DNA from: Branchiostoma floridae | Lineage: Eukaryota > Chordata > Leptocardii > Amphioxiformes > Branchiostomatidae | Reading direction: 5' to 3' | NCBI RefSeq assembly: GCF_000003815.2 | Contig: NC_049993.1 | Span: 4,078,891-4,142,890 of the forward strand | Length of the DNA stretch: 64,000 nucleotides | Part shown: positions 20,276 through 32,005 of the stretch, one piece after another | Numbering within the stretch: position 1 is the first letter of the stretch | How the letters are laid out: the number at the start of each line of letters is the position of its first letter | The notes under the pieces: model-generated | Told to the model about the DNA's origin: nothing | Seen by the model: only the letters and a program-made list of their open reading frames with translations | Database searches by the model: none | Made by a program: the position numbers and the translations under genes

Positions 20276-22729
20276 TTTTACAATGCATAGCATGCAATGT
20301 ACATCTGCTCATTTTGTTTCTTCATTGCACGATTAACAGTATGGTTGGAAATGTCAACATGGCATTATTTAAAGAAAATGCCTACAGCTGCTACTCCCTT
20401 TTAATGGCAAATCACAAACTTCAAGTAGGGACTCCCTGCAAGCCGCTACAAGCGGACGATCCCATCACTCAAAAGACAAAACCTATGACTGTATCACTCT
20501 TACCACGTGGGTTGTTTACAGTTGTAAATATGTTTTCACCAGTTTGACGCATCAGATCAGTTAGGCTGGCTAAAATTTAAAACAAATACTCAAGCACGTG
20601 ATCATGTAGCCATTTACTTATTTGATAAGGTACTCTTTTCTCACTCAAAGTCATACATGGGATTTTAAGTTTCAACTTGAACCAGTGACACCGTCCATTA
20701 CTTTCTTTTATACAATTGTAACATAACATAACGTAACATAACATTTTGTATTGGTTCTATTATTACCTTATATTGTTAAATTAGTAGAATTTTATCATAC
20801 TATATACCTAGTGGTAGCAATACATCAACGTTTTGCGTTGTAAAAATACGGAAATAATGAACTGTTGATTGGATAGAATTGTCTTGGATAAAGACAGGAT
20901 CCGCCCAAATTAGCTTCGCATACTGACCATCGTTGTGTTTCTTTGAGTGGTAAACGTTTTGGGAAAAGGAAAATATTCAAGATATTTTGGGCCTCTTTAT
21001 GTTGTAAAAAAACACACAAAACATAGGACAATTTATTTGTGAATTAGCACAAAACATGGGGTACTAGTAGTTTACTTAAAAGTATTGTACTTCTAATTAC
21101 TGCAAATATGATACAAAAAGGTAGAAAAATACCACTTTTTATAGACTGAAAAAGACTACTAGTAATTGTGAAATCGTGTCTGTTGTTTTCATTGAACTAG
21201 CATTTAATATTTGGAGACTGTTGATTCCCGATTATTAACATGGGTTAAGGACAGTAAGGTTCTGTATGCTTGAAAGGAAGTTTTGCCGCACCCGGAATAT
21301 GTTTATAGCCTCTTTAAAAGGACTCCTTATTATTCTTTCCTTGCAAGTGTCCGACTGAAAGCAGACTTCAGGGCACCTTAAAACTCCATTTCCCAGCATA
21401 TAGAACCTTAGCCCATGTTGAAAATTTTGAATCAGTGCTTCTTAAAAAACGCCGCCGCTACAGAAGTCAGCGAATGAGGCTTACATTGAATTTGCAAACT
21501 AGAGAGATATCTCAATATCCTTCGAGAATACGTGTACATGTACATGTGCCTATACGGCTTAGAGGGATAATAAAAATGTGGTGTATTCGTTAAAATGGAC
21601 TCGTATATGATTTATATTGGTTAAGAGTTTCGAGGTAACTTACAACAGAGTCTGTCTTAGTGATGTAAAATGAAGGATTGACTAATGAGGGTATCTCACT
21701 GGGCCGCGTCAGTCGCCGACTGTTTGCGATAGACATTCGCCAACTGGTTGCAAACAGGCGCCAATGGACCCCAATTTGCCACATAAAATGGTGAATTTTT
21801 TTCAAAATTAAGAAAAGATATCACCATTTGTCATAATGGTGCAAATGGTCGCGAACTAAGGGCCAACAGTCGTAATCACTAAATGACTCCCCTAGCATAC
21901 TATTCCCTATATTAGTTTAATTGCTACTATTTGACCAGCAATGTTTGAGGCTAATCCAGGCGTATTGTAGCTACTGAATCTCTTTTGTTTTCTCCGCGTT
22001 TTTCACCCGGCTAGGCTATCGCAAAACAGCGCTATCGCTGAAAATGAACGCCTCCGCACCAGAAATCTGCTAAGGGTGCAGGAAAATACTCCAATGTTAT
22101 CTAATTTTGTGTCAAACATTTGGCTAACTTGCGTTACCGAACAACTGTCTGGTATAACTCCATCATGAAAAAATCTCCAATTCTCTTGCCGTCTCTTACT
22201 TTTTAGAGGTGACCTTATAAATTTAATTTTTTTTTCTTTAGCTTGAAATTGATCAAATTTAAGAAAAAAAAATTAACATTTCCTGTGAAATGACATGAGC
22301 AGATGCCAAATTAGAAAAGAAAAGGAAAAAGAAAATTCAGTGGACCGGATTTTGGACCTGAGAGACAATGATCAGATTATAATTATCTTTATTTGCATGT
22401 TCCTGCCCGTGTGGGCTAAATGCAGCAAATCCCATGATGGGATACTTACGACTAAGTACTATTACATGTAGTATTACAATTGAATAAACAATACATCTGC
22501 TCCTATGCTATCACTATATCTAACGTTTACATGATTCTTCCCTTTTCTTTAAACTTGTGTATACGAACTCACAGAGTTTGTGTTGTACAAAGTTGTCTGT
22601 GGTTGTCATTATATGTACAAACAGGTTGTCGTTGGTTAACTTTTTACATCGTGTATCTACATTGAGTATAACGACAAGGGTTTACCCGTTTTCAAATGGC
22701 ACTTATGATAATGAGCGAAGTACAGCTTC
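20276..22729. other. Intergenic, no gene seen
   Basis: AT-rich DNA with no supported exon. Around 21690-21860 a GGTCGCGAAC/TTGCAAACAG-rich stretch resembles a dispersed repeat. At 22380-22440 there is an inverted LINE 3'-end-like block. Confidence 0.5.
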
Positions 22730-23356
22730 TAGTCGTTTTTACCAAGTTTCTGCAGTAAAATGTACAGAGTTCACAAGAAGACAGGATTTCAAAATCGCCA
22801 TTGGGAGTCGTATATTACCCCAAATAGATTCTTTGGAAGAAAATTGGACCATTGAGTATCGCCCATTCAGAAATGTTCGCAAACAATTAGGTCCAGGTTC
22901 AGGCCAGGACCTGAACCGTACCGGTACCCACCTCGCACGTCACAACTTAACATGGCAGTGTCCTTCAATCCAAGGGTGAATGAAAATAGTCTTTTTCTTG
23001 GCATTAGTTGTACACTTTTTCAAGTGACAAGTTCTTAAGTTAGAAACTGTCGTGAAATAAAAACTAAGTTCGGACTCAGAAAGTCACATTTCGCTTTTTT
23101 TTTCTGACGAAGCTGAACACGACTATCCCAAGGGGAACGGTTGCCTGCTAGAAAAAGAATATGAAAATTGACGATAACAAATGATACACGTGAAACTTTT
23201 ATTTGCAAGTACTATCCATTGTTCTTTGAAAATGCATTCTAAGCGATTCTATTTGGGTTATCAGGTAAAAAAAAGAACGCCTCAGCAGGGTTGTTGCGCA
23301 TTAAAAAAGTACAAAAAGGCTTCTCTGGCCGAGTATTTTCCCCATGCTCCAAAAAT

Positions 23357-25417
23357 CATCATCATCATCGGCGTCAGCTCGTGACCGAGCATTAGTTCAT
23401 GTCCATCCAGTCTCATTTGCTAATTGTTGGTGGCGGTGTCTGAGGTGGCTGCTCAGTCCCAGGGCAGTGTGGAACAGTCTGGGACACTTTGTGCAGGGCA
23501 GAGTGGGTGGGGAGCGAGGAAGTAGTAGTCTCTCTTTGCGTTGTTGTCTTTTTGTCTCGGCTTCGGAGCGTCGTAACTGCTCCATGTGATCTGTCCCCTG
23601 CGTTATGGTGCGTCTCCACTCAGACCGGTTCTCCGCGAGAGTCTCCCAATTAGTGTGGTCAATGTCGCAACGAAGGAGGGTAGCCTTTAACTGGTCGCGA
23701 AACCGACGCTTGGGCGCTCCTCGCAACCTTGTGCCGGATTCTAGTTGGGAGTATAGGATCTGGCGAGGAAGTCGAGTTGTAGGCATTCTTTTGACGTGTC
23801 CTGCCCAGCGGAGACGATGTCGCGCCATCGTAGTCTCAATGCTGGGGAGCTTGGCCTGGAGAAGGACAGCTTCGTTGGAGACACGGTCTTGCCATTTTAT
23901 CTTCAGAATGGCACGGAGTTTTTGCTGTTGGAAACGCTCCAGCTTTTTCACATCTCTCCGATACAGGACCCACACCTCGCAGCCATATAGGAGGGTAGAC
24001 AGGACAATGGCTTGGAAAACCATGATCTTTGTTTGAAGACTGAGGTCATGGTTTAGGAAGACACGTTTGGAGAGCCTCCCGAAAGCTGCATGTGCAGCCC
24101 GAATCCTATTGTCAATGTCTTTCTGCATCGTACAGTCATCTGAGAGGAAGCTTCCCAAGTAGGGGAATGATTTCACTGTCTCTAGTACTTCACCTCGGAG
24201 TCGGATGTTACTAGTGTCAGGAGGAGGATGCCCCGGAGCTCCCTGTGCGAGGATCTTTGTCTTCCCTATGTTGGAAGTGAGACCGAAGCGGGAGTAAGCA
24301 CCGTCAAGGACATCGACAGTACTCTGAAGAGCGTCGACTGTATCCACAGGAGTTGCGTTGTCATCAGCGTACTGCAGCTCCCGTACCGTGAAGGAAGTGG
24401 TGTGTCTGCGGGAGCGAAGGCGTCCGGTGTTGAAGAGGCCTCCATCCATTCTATAACGAAGTTGGATACCGGAGGCGTTGTCGGGGAGCTCGTGGATCAT
24501 GGCCCCAAGGTAAAGGGAGAAGAGGGTTGGCGCCAGAACACAGCCCTGCTTCAGGCCAGTAGTGATGGCAAATGGCTCAGACATAGTGTTCTTTACAGCC
24601 ACACGACCAGTCATCCCATCATGGAGGGCTTGCACAAGGTCTGTGAAGTGGTCAGGACAGCCAAAACGCCTCAGGGTTGCCCACATAGCTGGTCTTGGGA
24701 CGCTGTCAAATGCCTTCTCCAGGTCCCAGAAGACCAAGAAGAGTGGTTGTCGCTGTTCGCGGGATTTTTCCTGAAGTAGGCGGGCACAGAAAATCATGTC
24801 TGTGGTACCACGAGATGGTCGGAAACCGCACTGTGACTCAGGAAGGACTTCTTCGGCAACAGTAAGGAGCCTGTCTAGCAGAATCCGTGCGAAAATCTTT
24901 CCAGCAATGCTCAGGAGAGAGATACCGCGGTAGTTTCCGCAGATGGAGCGGTCCCCCTTCTTAAAGATGGTGATGATGGTGGCATCCTTCAGGTCCGCAG
25001 GTACAACCTTCGTCTCCCACATGCGCAGGATCAGGATGAATAGCCTTGTCTGTACAGCTATGCCCCCATGAGAGATGAGCTCCAGTGGAATGCTGTCAGG
25101 ACCTGGGGCCTTCCATGCTTTCATGCGGTTCAACGCCTTCTGGAACTCAGCATAAGATGGGGGAAGAGACATCCACTGCCTAACATCGTGTTGAGGTACC
25201 TTACGGAGCAAGTCTTCAGCCGCAGACGATGGGCGGTTTAGGAGTGTCTGAAAATGTTCTCTCCACCTGTTAAGGATGGCTTGGTCGTCAGTAAGGGCTG
25301 TCATTCCGTCTGCAGTCAGGAGGTTGTTCGTACCTCCTCGACGAGGGCCCGTAAGTTTCCCTTTGTTGCTGCATAGAAGCGCCGGAGATCTCTGTTGTCT
25401 GCATAGGACTGGATCTC
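23357..25417 (-). mobile_element. 5'-truncated non-LTR retrotransposon with target duplication
   Basis: The insertion is bracketed by CTCCAAAAAT at 23347-23356 and again at 25418-25427, a 10-bp target-site duplication. On the minus strand the 3' end is a short GATGATGATGA tract, the kind of simple-repeat tail many LINEs have instead of poly(A). The 2.06-kb body encodes reverse transcriptase to the C-terminus, but the endonuclease is missing, so this is a 5'-truncated copy. The nearly open frame and clean duplication suggest a fairly recent insertion. Confidence 0.88.
23397..25350 (-). CDS. LINE reverse transcriptase with C-terminal zinc-finger-like motif
   Basis: This frame copies element RNA into DNA at a nicked target. 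Visible motifs in order are KAPGPDSIPLEL, FKKGDRS-CGNYRGISLL, CGFRPSRGTTDM, FWDLEKAFDSVPR (palm motif A), LKQGCVLAPTLFSLYL, LQYADDNA (catalytic YADD), the thumb PYLGSFLS, and a long C-terminal region (HRLRWAGHVKRM, TNWE-LAENRSEWR). It ends with CTKCPRLFHTALGLSSHLRH, a CxxC...HxxxxH zinc-finger-like motif. The open frame continues upstream to 25460, but the first residues there are flanking host DNA. Around 25340-25380 the upstream part reads better in another frame, so a small frameshift lies there. The family is non-LTR. The clade is not settled by eye. Confidence 0.85.
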
Positions 25418-25860
25418 CTCCAAAAATAGATTTATCATAACTCACAAGCTTTTCAGACAATCAAATAAAATATCGTAAAATGACCAACAGTCAAAGTTGG
25501 AGAGCGAAAGTTACGGAGCGGACAACCACATTCACATGCGGTGTTGTAACGGGCCAGATTTGAACTCCGACCCGGAAACTCAGCTCAGAACTTCTAGCCA
25601 ACAAGTCAAACCAGTGAGTTGGAGGTATGGATATCGGATTCTAGAATATTTATGCCCATAATACGTTATGTATGTCGGGGTTTTATGAAAATCAATAGAT
25701 GGTTATATGGTAGATTTGTTCGTTGAATGAAGGCAAGGATTTGTTAGACTGAGATCGCGATCCATCGATCGATCGTAGCTAGCGAAGACGATTTATAGAA
25801 TCTTACAAAAATACTCGTTCTTCTCAAAGTTTGTCTTGTTCTGTTTCCACCATGTTTCAG

Positions 25861-28272
25861 CCTACCAAGGACCCGGGCGGGAGAAAAAGCGGAACTTCCG
25901 TGTGCCAAACTGGAGAGAGATCCGTACGGCCGCTTTAATGTGACGAAGAACTGCACTATTGTGGTCGCCAATCCGCTGGATTGGTCAGTACAGTCGGCAT
26001 ATCTGCTGACAATCCGCAGTGGAGTCCACAACACGAGAGTCAAGGTAGAGTTGAGTGACGTTGAGGGCTATCCTCCTGTGTATAACGGGACGTGTGAAAC
26101 TCCGGTCAACACTGACGGACAGACGGGAGATTTACTACACAGTGTAACTACATCATGGGAACTCGTGACGACAATCGGAGATGTTTTCTTTAGCAGTGGG
26201 ACACGCAGCAAAGTCGGCGATGCTACAAAGTATTCTCCTTGGATGGCTCACACGGACAACAGCGACTGTAACATTCGCTTAATTTGGTACACTTCTCACA
26301 TTCCCGAATTGGCAGATTTGATATATGCATAGTACAAGGGTTTCCGTCAACTAACATGTATTGAAAGTTCAAATTCTGGACATGCGAATAAAACCAATGG
26401 GCTGCCCAGTTGGAAAATACGGCCTATTTTGCCACAAAACCTGCATCTGTAAGAACGGCGCCCGCTGCCACGGCTTTAACGGTGCCTGCAAATGTCCGCC
26501 CGGCTGGAAAGGTGTGGCTTCTGACATTCCCAAACAGGACGTCTCCGTCACGACGACACCTAGCGACCCTCGCGATATCTACATTTCGGCAAATGTCATC
26601 TTTCATTGCAAGGCAAACAATGTCGCCGTTCAATACATGTCGTTTACATTTCCAAGTGCGACAGAGAAACTAAGCTTTGGTGAAAATGAGATTAACTTTG
26701 TGGTTCCGAACATACAATCAACCAACAGTGGACCCTACACCTGCCAGGTCCGAGACACCCGGGGAAACACACTCAACACCACGTTTGTGCTCAATGTTAC
26801 CAACTGTGCTCCAGACACAAAAGGTGCCCGGTGTGATGAAGTGTGTGGTTGTCTACAACGTGCCAGCTGTGACCGCTGGGCTGGTTGTGTCTGTCCGCCG
26901 GGATGGACAGGAACCAGGTGTCAGACCACACGGTCAAGACTGTAGCTGTCAAAACGGGGCGAGCTGTAGCTCTAGCGACGGTAAGTGTAATTGCATCGAC
27001 GGGTGGTACGGAAGGAATTGTAACAAACCGTGTAAAGACGGTCGGTTCGGTTGGAGATGTCAGCAGGTTTGTGCCTGTAAGAACAATGCCACATGTAGCA
27101 ACGTGGACGGCAGCTGCGCATGTGTGACGCCGTGGACGGGGCCGGACTGTGACCAATGGCAGACAAGCTCAAGTGAACCGCTGCTCGAAATCCTGGTTTC
27201 ACTGGGCTCCTTAGTCTTACTTGTTGCCGTAGCGATGGCAATACTCTACAAAATGGGCATTCTGGCTTGCTCCGCACCTGACACAGGCGAGGAGGATAAG
27301 ATACTTTTCGAGTTGAGGAGAATGGAGCAGGATCTAGCACAGAGTCTACAGCCGGGATGGCTGGGACGTTGGGAGAAGAAGATCAAACATGTTTCTTCTG
27401 GTCCCCTGATAGGATTAGGAGAGTTTGGGCAAGTCAGAAGGGCGCAACTTCGCACATCTGAGGGAGAGCTTGCCGTTGCCGCTAAGACAGTTCGCGTCGA
27501 GGACTCACAGTCCTACCGAGACTTCTACAGAGAAGCAGCCATTTTGGTAGCTGTGCACAAAGAACGAGATGGCGATTATCGTGAGTCCAACATTGTTCGA
27601 CTCGTGGGGCTCATCACCAAGTCTGCGGTGAAGTACATTCTTCTGGAATATGCACCCAAAGGTGACCTCTTGAGTGTTCTATGCCGAATAAGAATCACTA
27701 CTGAAGAAGACAAACTTGGAAACCTTCTTGGATACGCAGTCCACATAGCACGAGCTCTACAAGAGCTGGAACGCTTGAGAATCGCCCATCGTGACGTGGC
27801 TGCTCGCAACGTCCTCATCACTGCCGATGACGTGGCCAAGTTGGCTGACTTTGGACTGGCCAGAGATGTCTACGCCACTACTCAGTATGTCCGATGCAAC
27901 CGACCAGGCGTTGACGAACTTCTTCCGCTGAAGTGGATGGCGCTGGAGTCCATCGAGACCGGCGAGTACACCTGTCAGAGTGACGTCTGGTCCTTCGGCG
28001 TGCTACTGTGGGAGATCGCCACGCTGGGGAAAGATCCGTGCTATGATGGCAGGATGCAGCTGAGCTTTCTTCAGATGGTGGGGATTCTGAGGCAAGGAAT
28101 ACGGTTGGAGAGGCCGCCGGGATGTCCATAGGACCTGTACCGACTGATGAGGTCGTGTTGGCGCGACGTTCCAGATACCAGACCGACTCCAGAAGGGATA
28201 GAAGAGAGGCTGCTGCAACTGAGACGTGCACTGCTTCCACATGACGTCATTGAAATGGAGACTGTGGTGTAG
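25861..28272 (+). pseudogene. Tie-like receptor tyrosine kinase pseudogene (copy 1), intronless
   Basis: The ancestral product was a cell-surface receptor with a tyrosine kinase. From 25861 (after acceptor TGTTTCAG) an extracellular region runs to 26329. Then come an EGF-like unit (26401-26520), an Ig-like domain (26540-26800), three EGF-like units (to about 27160), a membrane helix (27180-27255) and a kinase with G-loop GLGEFGQV, AAK lysine, HRDVAARN, DFGLAR and WMALES. The lesions are a TAG at 26330-26332, a frameshift near 26402, another near 26930, and a TAG at 28129-28131 in the kinase C-lobe. Beyond it the same frame continues as DLYRLMRSCWRDVPDTRPTP to a stop at 28270-28272. All catalytic motifs survive, so decay may be recent. 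No introns interrupt 2.4 kb, which is unusual for an animal RTK and raises a retrocopy origin, though no poly(A) tail or duplication is seen. Tie-like is inferred from domain order. Confidence 0.8.
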
Positions 28273-28884
28273 TTTTTTTTCGCTATCAAATCCTGTAAAA
28301 GAAAATGTGAAGCTTTTGTTTGCCATTCTTAGCATTTTTGTAGAATCTTTCTTCGTGTGTGTAGTGCTTGTGTTGACATTTTAATCACTGAGTGTTGTTT
28401 TGAGGCCATTAGTTTGAATTGAGAGCTAGCTGTACAGAATCTTGCTTGTTTTGCAGTGTACCAATTCCCACAGTAACAGTTTGATGGGTTGCTGTGATGG
28501 CTTGAGTATTAAGATGTAGCTATGTACATGTTACAAGCTTACTTAGTCAATGACAAGCAAATAAAAATGTGGAGGGTACTAGAGATGCTTTGCAACATGA
28601 TTTCCCAATTAAAAAATAAATATAACTTAACACATCATTCCTTCTTCCGTACTATATTTAAAGTCAATTTGCAGTTTGAATCCAGTGCTGTGTCTATATT
28701 TCACTGATGTTGTAATTAATCGGTGAAGGTATGAGACCGTTGAACTCTCGTTATTTCTTCTATTAAAATGCTTTGAATACTTAATGTAGCTTTGAATAGT
28801 AGTACTGGATAAGATCAATCTTAGCAGCCAGTAGTCGTATAAAACGCGTTTCCCTACATTAAACCCGCCACAATCGTTGTTCAA

Positions 28885-29211
28885 TAAACTTTGACCTGAC
28901 GTGTATTATAAAACCTGCATCATAATTATATTTTACATCATGAACATTAATGTTAATATAAATAGCCAGCTTCAGACAATCAGCCCCGCCCTGTAGGTAC
29001 GACTAATCCTGGGTTGTTTGCCACACGCCATTACGGACCAGCTACCGACGGCCGCACCATACTAGTACACACTAGCACCTGGTGCCTGGGGCGTACGCCC
29101 ACCCGTCAGCGGTGCCTGGGGCATTCTACTCAAGTTCCTGGCCAAGGTGCCGCCTGAAGCTGTTCTCAGTGGCTTCAAAGGTATGTTTCTGCCGGCGGAT
29201 AAACATTTAAA
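28885..29211 (+). repeat. Duplicated upstream region of the kinase family
   Basis: The order AACTTTGACCTGAC, GCCAGCTTCAGACAATCAGC, CCCGCCCTGTAGGTA, TTACGGACCAGCTAC and a donor-like TCAAAG|GTATGTTTCTG recurs at 37860-38460, directly upstream of kinase copy 2. This is therefore probably an orphan promoter/5' exon left by tandem duplication of a kinase unit. Confidence 0.65.
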
Positions 29212-30374
29212 GGTAATTCTGTTGTGCATACATTTGTTATATGCCTTAGCTTACATTACTCTTGCAGTGGGGAAAGGGTGCTGCGCCGTGATTGTTTGTT
29301 TGTTTGTTGTTTTTTTCTGACGTCACGGTCTGCCATAACCGGAATTTCTGCAGATTGATGATGCCATCTCTCGAGGCCACAGTCCGGTTCAAATGTTTTC
29401 CGGCCTGTTGTGAAAAACATTCCCTCCCTCTAGGCTTCAAAAATGGACACTCTCAACTGAAATCGTATTTGTCTACATCTATATTTTTGTATAAGCACAT
29501 TATGATTAAGTGATAGTATGTATGCTATAGATTTAGAGGTAGCCTAGATGATCAATTGTTTTGTTTTCTTCTGTTCACTAATAACACTTCAGGTTTTGTC
29601 TCTTATTTTACATTTAGTTATTAATACAATAGTAAAACTAACCCTATGTTAGAATATAAAGGTAGATCATCAATTTATTTAGATGAAAGTTGCTAAGAAA
29701 TTTAGTTCTAAAGAAATAACAGTTTGCAAGAAAATTTCATATAAAAATTTGGAGATATAAAACATATTTATGAGACGTATTACACTTTGTATCCTTCCAC
29801 CATTGTCCTTTCTGAAGGTCAGCAAAAAGAGTAAAAACCACAAGTGAACATTCAAACAGCCAGCTTCAGACAATCAACAGAAGTTAACCATATCATATGA
29901 TCACAGTAATTTAAATATGTTTGTTACGCACTGTAAGGGAACAACTGCTGAAGTACTCCCCAAGCAGAGGGTCGGCTTTGCCTGTTTATTATGTGTTTTT
30001 ATGATAGGCGTTTTTTCTGGCTTACTTTACGTCTGCCGGTCTCCTTTGACTGCTTTGTCTCCCCTTGTTTATTACTAATGCTACATACATTGATTTTTTT
30101 CTTTGATTTTATTGTAGAACGACTGCATGTAGGACCATGTAAGGAAAGATCATAAAATTATTTCGACGGGAGTGACTATAGGGTATAAAAGAACCGTTTA
30201 GTCCAGAAATAGGCATATGAACGTTTCTGGAAGAAGTTTTGCAATGCCCAAAAACGAGTAAACAACCTCAATATTAATATTCATTCTGCCAGCTTCAGAC
30301 AATTAACACAACCATGTCGCAAAGACCACAGTAATTTTACTGCTTGTTACACACTTTTCCAGTAAAGATTTATT
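29212..30374. other. Intergenic with duplicated blocks
   Basis: No gene was found. Blocks 29840-29960 and 30265-30370 are related: both have GCCAGCTTCAGACAAT, then ACCAT, CACAGTAATTT and TGTTAC. They echo the core of the duplicated kinase upstream region. Confidence 0.6.
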
Positions 30375-30378
30375 TTAA

Positions 30379-31318
30379 AATCCTCAAACACCCGAGTGGG
30401 GTCCATTTGGACCCCAGGCGTACATTTTGAAGTGCCATTTGAACATTTTTGATCTGAAGAAAACATCCTTCCGTGACTTTGTCAGTCAGTATGTCTTATA
30501 CCTTCTCCTAAGTTTTCGCAAAGATTGGTACAATAATGTGGAAATTATAAAGAAAGTTTGTGTTCAGTCCCTCTGGGGTCGAAACGGACCCCAGCAAAAA
30601 TGTGCAAACTTTGGAGGCTAACTCCTTAACTACTTATAGTATGAATACCAAACTTTCAGATAATAATAGGAAGGTAAACCTCAATCTTAACAAAAAATTC
30701 TGTGTCATCAACATGGAATGTGACGACATTATGATGTCATTTACCTAATCAGGGCGGCCATCTTGAATTTTTACCAATGACGTCATGAAATTAGCATAAA
30801 TTAAAAATTTCAAGTCATGAAAATTACATTGCATTTCATAGAATTTAATTGTTGTCAGAAAACAGGTGTAGTTTACCAAGAAAACCTTGTTTAAATTGAA
30901 ATTGTCAAATTTTGGCAAAAATATGCCTGTTAGAATATGAATACCATGGCAACCCCAAAAAATGATAAACTTGCATTTTTGACCTAAAACTTTTGGGAAC
31001 AATATTTTGTGATAAATTACCAAGTTTCGTAGCTTTAGCTCTAGCCGTTCATGAGTTATGCGACATAAATGTTGCTGAGGTCCTCAAAATTGCCCTATCT
31101 GGTCGGAATAGGTTTAGTGCAAAACGTGGTCCTTCTGAAATTTTGCATAAATTATGATAATGAGTTGGAATTAGCAACACCTTAACATCTCAAAATCTTC
31201 CTCTTACATTGACAAAGCAATGTTTATACAATGATCGCCGATAAGAAATGGTACTGAGATTTTATGAACAAAACATTTTGGTCATTTTAGTCGCCAAGAA
31301 AGGTCGGGTGCTTGAGGG
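30379..31318. mobile_element. TTAA-type non-autonomous DNA transposon, element 1
   Basis: The ends TCCTCAAACACCCG (left) and CGGGTGCTTGAGGG (right) are inverted copies, each next to TTAA (30375-30378 and 31319-31322). TTAA duplication is the habit of piggyBac and Kolobok elements. The 940-bp interior has GGGGTCC palindromic boxes and no transposase. It shares the block around GACGTCATGAAATTAGCATA with element 2. Confidence 0.65.
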
Positions 31319-31322
31319 TTAA

Positions 31323-31911
31323 CCCTATCTAGACCGGCCTTTTTGGGGATTCCTGGGGCCGAGGGGGGGGGTCTCTTTTGCCCCCCCCCCCCTTCGTGAT
31401 TTCAAAACGGCTTGGGTTACGATCACTAAATTTTGGAGCTTGAATTTTATGAAATACGTTTCTTTTCTACATATAACATCAAAACCCAATAGAAGTGGAC
31501 TAAAAAGGTTCAAGTGATTGTATTTTGTAAGAAAATAAAATGAATTTTCGTAAAAAATAACATGTATTGATAATGACATTGTACGCCATCTTTGATTTTG
31601 ATCCATGACGTAATCAAATTAGCATAAATTATGAATATATAATTAGAAATTACATGGGATGTTAATGATATAGATAGGTGTGGTCTAGCAATAAAACCAT
31701 GAAATCCCATAATTCAAACTGAAATTAGTAAATTTGGTAAAATATGCCTGTGAGGAACCTGTTGCCAAGGCAACGCGAAAAATCACAATTTCATTTTTTT
31801 TCGCAGAATTGTTGCCAACAATATTTCAGGAAAAGTCACAAAGTTTGGTAGTCCTAGCACACGTCGTTCGGCTGTTATACGATGTCAAAGTTGGCGCAGG
31901 CACTTTGAGGG
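31323..31911. mobile_element. TTAA-type non-autonomous DNA transposon, element 2
   Basis: It starts at the same TTAA that ends element 1 and ends before TTAA at 31912-31915. The shared interior words (CCATGACGTAATCAAATTAG, AAAATATGCCTGTGAGGA) show it to be a relative of element 1 in the same orientation. Its left end is diverged and contains G9 and C12 runs. It lies 70 bases upstream of the LRR-gene exon. Confidence 0.55.
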
Positions 31912-32005
31912 TTAAAGTAAACATCAAATTGCGAGATATTGACGAGGTTAGCTTTTTAACAGACGACGTTCCTGTTCTGTTCAGGTAGAAGACCTAAAGA
32001 ACACC

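Larger units (their letters stand above)
22730..25740. repeat. Repeat copy B, split by a LINE insertion
   Basis: Parts 22730-23346 and 25428-25740 follow the order of copy A (720-1620). The gap between the parts is the LINE at 23357-25417. The right part runs to within about 120 bases of the kinase pseudogene. Confidence 0.65.

Noticed and set aside
24228-24779. 183-residue plus-strand frame
   Set aside because: It lies antisense to the reverse-transcriptase frame and is a shadow of its codon usage.
26677-26945. Start of the 484-residue frame over the Ig-like region
   Set aside because: In 26677-26930 the real coding frame is the other one (Ig and EGF residues). The long frame only becomes real after the frameshift near 26930.
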